From positions 1-11,251 of the forward strand of contig PSRH01000063.1 of NCBI GenBank assembly GCA_003175915.1: DNA of 11,251 nucleotides, in the 5' to 3' direction. A model generated the notes under the pieces. It made no database searches, was not told the origin of the DNA, and saw nothing but the letters and a program-made list of their open reading frames with translations. The DNA is from Candidatus Melainabacteria bacterium (lineage in GTDB: Bacteria; Cyanobacteriota; Vampirovibrionia; Obscuribacterales; Obscuribacteraceae). The position numbers and the translations under genes were made by a program. Below, in pieces: positions 6,884 through 11,251 of this stretch (the stretch's first letter is position 1; the number at the start of each line of letters is the position of its first letter).

Positions 6884-6893
6884 TTTTCAGGAA

Positions 6894-7676
6894 TTGAACT
6901 TCAAAGGCCGTGTCGCAGTTATCACCGGTGGCGCCTCAGGAATAGGCAAGGCGGCAGCATGCGAATTTGCCCGATTGGGTGCCGACCTGGCAATTATCGA
7001 CACTAACGAAGCTGGTGCTCAGCAAGCAGCGGCTGCCCTGGAAAGCCCCGGACGCACTTGTCTTTCGGTGAGGGCCGATGTGGGCAAAGCGGAAGATGTA
7101 GAGAAAGCCATCGAAAAGATCAGATCAAAACTGAAACGCATTGACTTTCTTTTCAATAATGCCGGTGTTGACCTGGTCGCTCCTTTGCTTGAAACCAGCG
7201 AAGAGGACTGGGATCGAGTAATCGACACAAATCTGAAGGGTGCGTTTCTGTTGGCAAAAGAAGCCGTGGCCGCAATGCTAGATACCGGTAGTGGTGTCAT
7301 AGTCAATAATGCTTCCGACGCCGGATTGCGAGCGTTGCGTCTCAATACCGCCTACAGTGTGGCAAAGGCGGGTCTCATTCACTTAACCCGCTCGATTGCT
7401 CTCGATTACGGTTCCAAGGGAATTCGCTGCAATTGCATCTGTCCCGGCTGCATAGACACACCGCTTTGCCAGCAGTTTAACGTCGACCTTGGTGCCAGGC
7501 AGGGTAAATCGGGTGAAGCGCTCTTCCAGGAATTCATCGAGCAAAATGTGCCCATGCGCCGGATTGGCACTGGCGAGGAAGTGGCTTCTTTAGTCGCTTT
7601 TCTCTGCTCCGATCAAGCTCGCTATATAAATGGCGCCATTATACCTATAGATGGCGGATTGACGGCGGGAATCTAG
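6894..7676 (+). CDS. Short-chain dehydrogenase/reductase (SDR), classical, probably NAD(H)-dependent
   Basis: 260-residue classical SDR, cytosolic. Rossmann motif T11-G-G-A-S-G-I-G18; Asp36 at the end of the second strand, which usually favours NAD(H) over NADP(H); D62 for the adenine pocket; N88-N-A-G91; and the catalytic tetrad N113, S141, Y154-x3-K158. The C-terminus GAIIPIDGG is the standard SDR closing motif. Substrate unknown: the resemblance is to glucose/3-oxoacyl-ACP dehydrogenase-like SDRs (FabG-like), and nothing in the context decides. The start is TTG at 6894, 10 nt after the MshEN gene stop, preceded only by a closely spaced AGGA. No ATG or GTG lies between it and the in-frame stop at 6843, and the N-terminus fits the family. 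Probably translated from the MshEN transcript. Confidence 0.92.
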   Translation: MNFKGRVAVITGGASGIGKAAACEFARLGADLAIIDTNEAGAQQAAAALESPGRTCLSVRADVGKAEDVEKAIEKIRSKLKRIDFLFNNAGVDLVAPLLETSEEDWDRVIDTNLKGAFLLAKEAVAAMLDTGSGVIVNNASDAGLRALRLNTAYSVAKAGLIHLTRSIALDYGSKGIRCNCICPGCIDTPLCQQFNVDLGARQGKSGEALFQEFIEQNVPMRRIGTGEEVASLVAFLCSDQARYINGAIIPIDGGLTAGI

Positions 7677-7702
7677 TTGAGCAGATTGAACCTTTCAACT
7701 AG
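7673..7702. repeat. Inverted repeat spanning both stop codons of the convergent SDR and queG genes
   Basis: Perfect 8-bp arms CTAGTTGA (7673-7680) and TCAACTAG (7695-7702), spacer 14. Nested inside is an alternative perfect hairpin TTGAA-CCT-TTCAA (7686-7698). The arms contain the SDR stop (7674-7676) and the queG stop (7695-7697 on the minus strand). No T-run follows on either strand, so a bidirectional terminator or mRNA end-stabilising hairpin is possible but not shown. Confidence 0.45.
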
Positions 7703-8771
7703 CCGCTCTCGCTGAATATTGTGCCATCGCCCATTCTGCGTGTTCTCTCAGCATGGGATCGCTTTCACTATCCCTGTATTGCTCGATCCTCTCGATGACG
7801 TGATCAGGCCTGCTTCCCATAGCCTTTTGCTCTCTCAGTCGATTTCCCAAAACCACCAGAGCATTGCGCAAGAGTCCTCTTCGTTTTGGTCTTCTCAGAG
7901 CCGTGTGTCGGAAGCGTGTGAGAAACTCTTCTTCGTCTTTAATTTCCAAAAGCGAAAGTAAGTCTATGTAATGGCCGACACCGGATTCTGGCTGAAATTC
8001 AGGCCAGGGAGTCTCAGGCGGTCGCTGGTTGTAAGGGCAGACTTCCTGGCAGACATCACAACCAAAGAGCCACTGACCAACCTTTGGTCTGAGTTCAATG
8101 GGAATTGCACCTTTGTTCTCTATGGTCAAATACGAAATGCATAGATTCGAGTTCAACTGTCCTTCGGGAAGAATTGCGTCGGTTGGGCACTGGACACCGC
8201 AGCGAAAGCATTTTCCACAGGTGCCGACATAGGGTTCGTCGGCATCGAGGGGCAGATCGGTGAGCAATTCTCCTATGAAGTTGAAAGAACCCATGAGCTT
8301 GGGTCCAATGATCAGCGTATTCCGACCAGCAAATCCGAGTCCATGCCGGGCAGCTAAACTCCTTTCCTGAAGCGGAACATCGTCTGTGTACGCCTTCCCT
8401 AACAAAGGTTGTCCAAGCTCGGTCTCAAGAGCAGTCTTGAGCTCGCGTATTTTCTTGCGTAAAACAGCATGATAATCAAGTCCGACCGCATAGCTTGCTA
8501 CGCGTCCAAAATAAAGTCCTGGGTCAGGCGGCAAGGGCGTGTAGTAGCTCACGGAAACGATAATGGCCGAACGAGCTTCCGGGAAAAGCAGTGCCGGTGA
8601 ATGTCGCGCTTTTGGATCGCGCTTTAGATAATTCATTTCGCCAGCGTAGCCTTTGTCGATCCACTCTTCGTAGCGCGCTAAGGAACGACGCATCGGTGTA
8701 AGGCTTGCGACTACGGTGCGTTGAAATCCAAGCGAACGCGCTAAATGCAAAATTGTTTGCTTCGTGTCCAT
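7695..8771 (-). CDS. queG: Epoxyqueuosine reductase QueG
   Basis: 358 residues. Catalyses the last step of queuosine synthesis, reduction of epoxyqueuosine in the anticodon of tRNAs (GUN), using cobalamin and two 4Fe-4S clusters. Cluster cysteines are visible: C185-x2-C188-x2-C191-x3-C195-P and C211, C238-x2-C241-x3-C245-P. The catalytic and cobalamin-facing region has Y-T-D130-D-V-P-L-Q-E-R and GLGFAGRNTLII (144-155). The C-terminal part (about 285-355), with RRPKRRGLLRNALVVLGN, is the HEAT-like tRNA-binding segment. Length is typical. ATG at 8771; the Shine-Dalgarno is weak. It lies 20 nt downstream of a membrane-protein gene on the minus strand, so it is probably cotranscribed from the promoter at 9394-9421. 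Its partner enzyme QueA is encoded 1.35 kb away on the other strand. Confidence 0.96.
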   Translation of the reverse strand: MDTKQTILHLARSLGFQRTVVASLTPMRRSLARYEEWIDKGYAGEMNYLKRDPKARHSPALLFPEARSAIIVSVSYYTPLPPDPGLYFGRVASYAVGLDYHAVLRKKIRELKTALETELGQPLLGKAYTDDVPLQERSLAARHGLGFAGRNTLIIGPKLMGSFNFIGELLTDLPLDADEPYVGTCGKCFRCGVQCPTDAILPEGQLNSNLCISYLTIENKGAIPIELRPKVGQWLFGCDVCQEVCPYNQRPPETPWPEFQPESGVGHYIDLLSLLEIKDEEEFLTRFRHTALRRPKRRGLLRNALVVLGNRLREQKAMGSRPDHVIERIEQYRDSESDPMLREHAEWAMAQYSARAAS

Positions 8772-8791
8772 CTATCGCTAAGTTACGATAC

Positions 8792-9358
8792 TTATCTTGT
8801 CAGATCCGCGTCGGTTGCCTTGCCACTGCTTATCAAGGCTCGCACATCGAGCTTGCGCCATGGCATAAGTATGTACGGTTTAACGAACAGCACCCCGTCC
8901 TCCAGGCTAAAGGCGAAGACCTGACCGGTTTCTCGATCCAGATATACAAGGCATTCCCTGGCATCGCCAAGAACCTTGCTGGCGTCCCATTTTGCTCCGA
9001 GAAGATTCCAATGTAGCTGAAAGAACTGCTTGAACGGGTCATAGCCGCGCTGATCCTCAAGACTCGCTTGCAAATCTGAGAAGGGACTGAGTTGATTGCG
9101 TTTGCGGAAGAATACTTTCATGGTCAAAGGCCTGCCCCTTTGGAAGACCTCTGTTACTCGACCATGCCACTTGAGCGCATTAATCAGCGGTATGATGCCG
9201 AGAAGAAAAAGGGGGACTCCCGTGTACCAATGTCCGGTAACGATTAGCGCTGTACCTACAAGGGCGATCAATACTGGCCGAAAAACCGAGAAAACGGCAA
9301 CCTGCCGGATAAGATGCTCAGTATCCATCTTGACTAATTGTTTTGATTGTTCGCTCAT
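8792..9358 (-). CDS. Hypothetical membrane protein with two predicted transmembrane helices
   Basis: 188 residues; I do not recognise the family. Residues 1-20 are polar. Two hydrophobic helices at about 23-41 and 44-62 are separated by a short turn (HWYTG), followed by a basic patch (about 66-88, rich in Arg/Lys) and a soluble domain of about 100 residues. That domain contains SPFSDLQASLEDQRGYDPFKQ and a strand-like stretch LVYLDRETGQVFAFSLEDGVLF. The topology is a helical hairpin with the soluble part most likely cytoplasmic by the positive-inside rule. ATG at 9358 lies about 29 nt downstream of a good promoter, though its Shine-Dalgarno is poor. queG follows after 20 nt, so this is the first gene of a two-gene unit; no functional tie to queuosine is known. 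Confidence 0.75.
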   Translation of the reverse strand: MSEQSKQLVKMDTEHLIRQVAVFSVFRPVLIALVGTALIVTGHWYTGVPLFLLGIIPLINALKWHGRVTEVFQRGRPLTMKVFFRKRNQLSPFSDLQASLEDQRGYDPFKQFFQLHWNLLGAKWDASKVLGDARECLVYLDRETGQVFAFSLEDGVLFVKPYILMPWRKLDVRALISSGKATDADLTR

Positions 9359-9393
9359 GATTAGGCTCAGCTATTGTGGGACTGACCAGCGCT

Positions 9394-9421
9394 ATTATAA
9401 AGCCGGATCTTTTCGGGCCAA
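9394..9421 (-). promoter_or_regulatory. Sigma-70-type promoter for the membrane protein-queG unit
   Basis: Reading the minus strand: -35 TTGGCC (9416-9421, four of six consensus bases), spacer 16, -10 TATAAT (9394-9399, perfect). Transcription would begin near 9387, giving a leader of about 29 nt before the ATG at 9358. Confidence 0.55.
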
Positions 9422-9423
9422 GG

Positions 9424-9438
9424 CACAGAGTCCCTGTG
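9424..9438. repeat. Short inverted repeat in the dps divergent control region
   Basis: CACAG-AGTCC-CTGTG, perfect 5-bp arms. It lies just upstream of the minus-strand -35 box (9416-9421), a plausible operator position. A second small inverted repeat, ATCGG-CGTC-CCGAT, is at 9479-9492. Both may be chance. Confidence 0.25.
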
Positions 9439-9520
9439 GATAGGTAGTTTGCTGTCAAAGTTGTGAGCATTAATCTAAATCGGCGTCCCGATGCTCCTAA
9501 AAATCGATAAAATAGCAAGA

Positions 9521-9572
9521 CTGCCTGCCTGGCAATGAATATCGTGAGCACTGCCATTCCTGGCAAGGAATC
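9521..9572 (+). promoter_or_regulatory. Tandem operator-like direct repeats upstream of dps
   Basis: CCTGGCAATGAAT (9528-9540) and CCTGGCAAGGAAT (9559-9571) match at 12 of 13 bases and are 31 bp apart, about three DNA turns, so both would face the same side. Each is preceded by CTGCC (9521 and 9551). The second copy includes a perfect inverted repeat ATTCCT-GGCA-AGGAAT (9556-9571). A weak promoter, CTGCCA (9551-9556), 18 nt, TATCTA (9575-9580), overlaps the second copy. I read this as a candidate regulator-binding region for dps; it does not match the PerR or Fur box consensus I know. Confidence 0.4.
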
Positions 9573-9601
9573 ACTATCTAGTACTGGAGATTAATGCGAG
9601 C

Positions 9602-9607
9602 GAGGAG
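9602..9607 (+). promoter_or_regulatory. Shine-Dalgarno deciding the dps start
   Basis: GAGGAG, seven nt before the ATG at 9615. An in-frame ATG at 9594 lies upstream of this site and has no Shine-Dalgarno of its own, so 9615 is preferred. Confidence 0.75.
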
Positions 9608-9614
9608 AGAAACG

Positions 9615-10127
9615 ATGACGACCAAGCAACTGGAAAAGCACATGTATTCGACCAGAATCGACATTCCGGAAGCCACCCGCGTGCGAGTCAATGAATTGCT
9701 AAACACTACTCTTGCCGCAACGCTTGACCTGTGGACGCAAGTGAAACAGGCGCACTGGAACGTCAAAGGGATGAATTTCTATCAGCTCCATCTTCTCTTC
9801 GACAGCATCGCTACCGCTGTATACGAGTACATTGATCTGGTGGCGGAACGGATTACTGCACTGGGCGGCGAAGCCCATGGAACGGCGCGTCAATCTGCCA
9901 AGACATCGTTCTTACCTGAGTATCCATCCTTGCCGATCAGCGAAAAGGATCATACGGTGGCTTTAGCGGAGCGTCTTGCCGCCTACGCGAAGCACGTTCG
10001 CGATGGTATCGCCAAGACAAATGAGTTGAACGATCAAACTACTAATGATCTCTACATAGAAATTTCACGCGAGATCGATAAGCAATTGTGGTTCATAGAA
10101 GCTCACCTGCAACAAACCAATCATTGA
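9615..10127 (+). CDS. dps: Dps-family ferritin-like DNA-binding/iron-storage protein
   Basis: 170 residues. Dps forms a dodecameric shell that oxidises and stores Fe(II), using peroxide, and in many species binds DNA, protecting it from oxidative damage. The ferroxidase ligands are all present: H47 in Q-A-H-W-N-V-K-G, H59 in L-H-L-L-F-D63, D74 and E78 in Y-I-D-L-V-A-E-R. Their spacing equals that of E. coli Dps (H51, H63, D67, D78, E82). The four-helix bundle length is complete. The N-terminal tail (MTTKQLEKH) has two lysines and a histidine, so DNA binding is possible but not evident. The start at 9615 follows the GAGGAG site; starting at 9594 would add seven residues. The stop TGA overlaps the queA TTG start (TTGA), an unusual pairing suggesting coupled translation. 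Confidence 0.95.
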   Translation: MTTKQLEKHMYSTRIDIPEATRVRVNELLNTTLAATLDLWTQVKQAHWNVKGMNFYQLHLLFDSIATAVYEYIDLVAERITALGGEAHGTARQSAKTSFLPEYPSLPISEKDHTVALAERLAAYAKHVRDGIAKTNELNDQTTNDLYIEISREIDKQLWFIEAHLQQTNH

Positions 10128-11209
10128 AAGCTGAGAAGCTTGATCTAAGGGATTTCCAGTACGACCTTCCTCAGAATCTCATCGCTCAGGAGCCCTGCCG
10201 CCAGCGGGACGCTTCCAAGCTACTCTGGCTGAACCGAACTAGTAAGGTGATAACTCACCATGTTTTTCATGACCTGGTGGATCTTTTGCAGCCATCCGAC
10301 GTACTCGTCGTCAACGATACGAAAGTAGTTCCGGCTCGATTGGTAGCAACGAGGAATAGTGGTGGCAAAATCAAGCTCTTATTGATCAAGCCCGAAGCAG
10401 ACAAACCCGGCGTCTGGCAGGCTATGGTCACTCCCATCAAGCGACTGAAGACTGACGAATCTCTGACACTACAAGTAGCTGGCAAAACGCGAAGTATTCG
10501 CGTTGCTGGTTTCGTTCTTGCCGAGGACGGACATAAAAGATTACTGGTTGACTTAGGGGGCCAGCAGGCGGTCTTTGAATTGTTGAATGAGATCGGTTAC
10601 GCACCCTTGCCGCCCTATATAACAAGACAAATCGATGAAGGTTCGGACAGCAAACGTCAGGAAGATCTGGACCGTTATCAGACCGTGTATGCCAATACTG
10701 CAGGGGCGGTTGCTGCGCCAACAGCCGGGCTCCATTTTTCTCAGGAGTTGCTCGCTAAATTACGGGCCAAGGGAGTAACAATCTGCTCCATAACGCTGCA
10801 CGTCGGGCCAGGCACTTTTAAACCGATAGCCGATTCGATAGAGGACCACGTGATCGAGCCGGAACAGTACTCGATCCCAATCACCACTGCCGAAACAATC
10901 AATAAAGCGAAGTCTGAGGGACAGAGAATCATTGCTGTCGGCACAACCACTTGCCGCGCTCTTGAAAGTGCCACTGCTGAGGGAGTGTTGATGTCCGTAC
11001 CAACTGCTTCCACTTCACTCTACATTCGACCGGGCTATCAGTTCAAACTAATCAGCGGGTTGATCACCAACTTCCATTTAAGCGGCTCAAGCCTGCTTCT
11101 CCTGGTTGCCGCATTCGTTGGGCGCGATGCACTAATGGACGCCTACCATAGAGCAATTGAAAGTAAATATCGCTTTTTCAGCTATGGGGATGCCATGATT
11201 ATTCTCTGA
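10124..11209 (+). CDS. queA: S-adenosylmethionine:tRNA ribosyltransferase-isomerase QueA
   Basis: 361 residues. Transfers and isomerises the ribose of AdoMet onto 7-aminomethyl-7-deazaguanine in tRNA, giving epoxyqueuosine, the substrate of QueG. Family blocks are all present: the start LRDFQYDLPQNLIAQEP (8-24), V63-N-D-T-K-V-V-P-A-R-L73, GYAPLPPYI (158-166), YQTVYA, GAVAAPTAGLHF (194-205), LHVGPGTF (225-232), GTTTCRALES (273-282), ITNFHL (314-319) and the closing YRFFSYGDAMII (349-360). Length is close to E. coli QueA. The TTG at 10124 is chosen because it overlaps the dps stop and places the family N-terminus correctly; a GTG at 10088 inside dps would add 12 unrelated residues. No clear Shine-Dalgarno precedes the TTG, which fits reinitiation after dps. 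The last 42 nt of the window after it show no terminator. Confidence 0.97.
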   Translation: MKAEKLDLRDFQYDLPQNLIAQEPCRQRDASKLLWLNRTSKVITHHVFHDLVDLLQPSDVLVVNDTKVVPARLVATRNSGGKIKLLLIKPEADKPGVWQAMVTPIKRLKTDESLTLQVAGKTRSIRVAGFVLAEDGHKRLLVDLGGQQAVFELLNEIGYAPLPPYITRQIDEGSDSKRQEDLDRYQTVYANTAGAVAAPTAGLHFSQELLAKLRAKGVTICSITLHVGPGTFKPIADSIEDHVIEPEQYSIPITTAETINKAKSEGQRIIAVGTTTCRALESATAEGVLMSVPTASTSLYIRPGYQFKLISGLITNFHLSGSSLLLLVAAFVGRDALMDAYHRAIESKYRFFSYGDAMIIL

Positions 11210-11251
11210 TAGCTTGGTTGATTCACCAGTACTTTACAATTTACTGCTATT

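Noticed and set aside
7719..7961. 80-residue open frame on the plus strand
   Set aside because: Antisense shadow of the queG 3' part, without family motifs.
9385..9405. PerR-type box near dps (TTATAA-rich stretch)
   Set aside because: It is the -10 box of the minus-strand promoter and lacks the 7-1-7 palindrome of PerR sites.
9594..9614. Earlier in-frame ATG for Dps
   Set aside because: The GAGGAG Shine-Dalgarno lies between the two ATGs and serves only the one at 9615.
10088..10123. GTG start giving QueA 12 more residues
   Set aside because: The added residues are encoded within dps and have no match to the QueA N-terminus.

Overview
The window is a piece of ordinary bacterial chromosome, about half GC and densely coded. 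It shows no insertion sequence, phage gene, CRISPR array, tRNA or rRNA. The lineage cannot be proved from the sequence. SecD carries the form GLDLRGGSQL, with Ser-Gln after the Gly pair, which is typical of cyanobacterial SecD. Together with the mixed gene content this makes me favour a non-photosynthetic relative of Cyanobacteria (Melainabacteria/Vampirovibrionia type, perhaps Obscuribacterales). That is a guess from memory of the families, not a search result.

Layout. (1) Positions 1-1282, minus strand: the conserved cluster yceD-rpmF-plsX (DUF177 protein, ribosomal protein L32, phosphate acyltransferase), with plsX cut off by the window edge. (2) Positions 1454-3711, plus strand: an ATZ/TRZ-type metal-dependent amidohydrolase, probably a nucleoside or SAH/MTA-type deaminase, then a GGDEF-domain protein whose catalytic signature is ruined but whose c-di-GMP inhibitory site (RxxD) is intact. 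(3) Positions 3917-6438: secD and secF with a 4-bp ATGA overlap, the accessory motor subunits of the Sec translocase. (4) Positions 6575-7676: a 102-residue protein that is almost entirely an MshEN-like c-di-GMP-binding domain, followed 10 nt later by a short-chain dehydrogenase/reductase. (5) Positions 7695-9358, minus strand: an unrecognised two-helix membrane protein and queG, 20 nt apart, behind a recognisable promoter. (6) Positions 9615-11209, plus strand: dps, overlapping queA by 4 bp.

Functional themes. QueA and QueG catalyse the last two steps of tRNA queuosine synthesis and lie in divergent units that share one control region. QueA is apparently translationally coupled to the iron-storage/DNA-protection protein Dps. 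The best candidates for new biology are the two putative c-di-GMP sensors on either side of secDF: a degenerate GGDEF with a retained I-site and an N-terminal Cys cluster, and a free-standing MshEN domain paired with an SDR enzyme behind a leader that can form alternative hairpins. These are sequence-based inferences; no binding or expression is shown. Three genes (yceD, the SDR and queA) appear to start with TTG.

No gene-free stretch exceeds about 260 nt. The larger gaps are 315-484, 1283-1453, 2828-2985, 3712-3916, 6439-6574 and 9359-9614. Where a signal was seen it is listed; in 1283-1453 and 3712-3916 I saw no convincing promoter or terminator.
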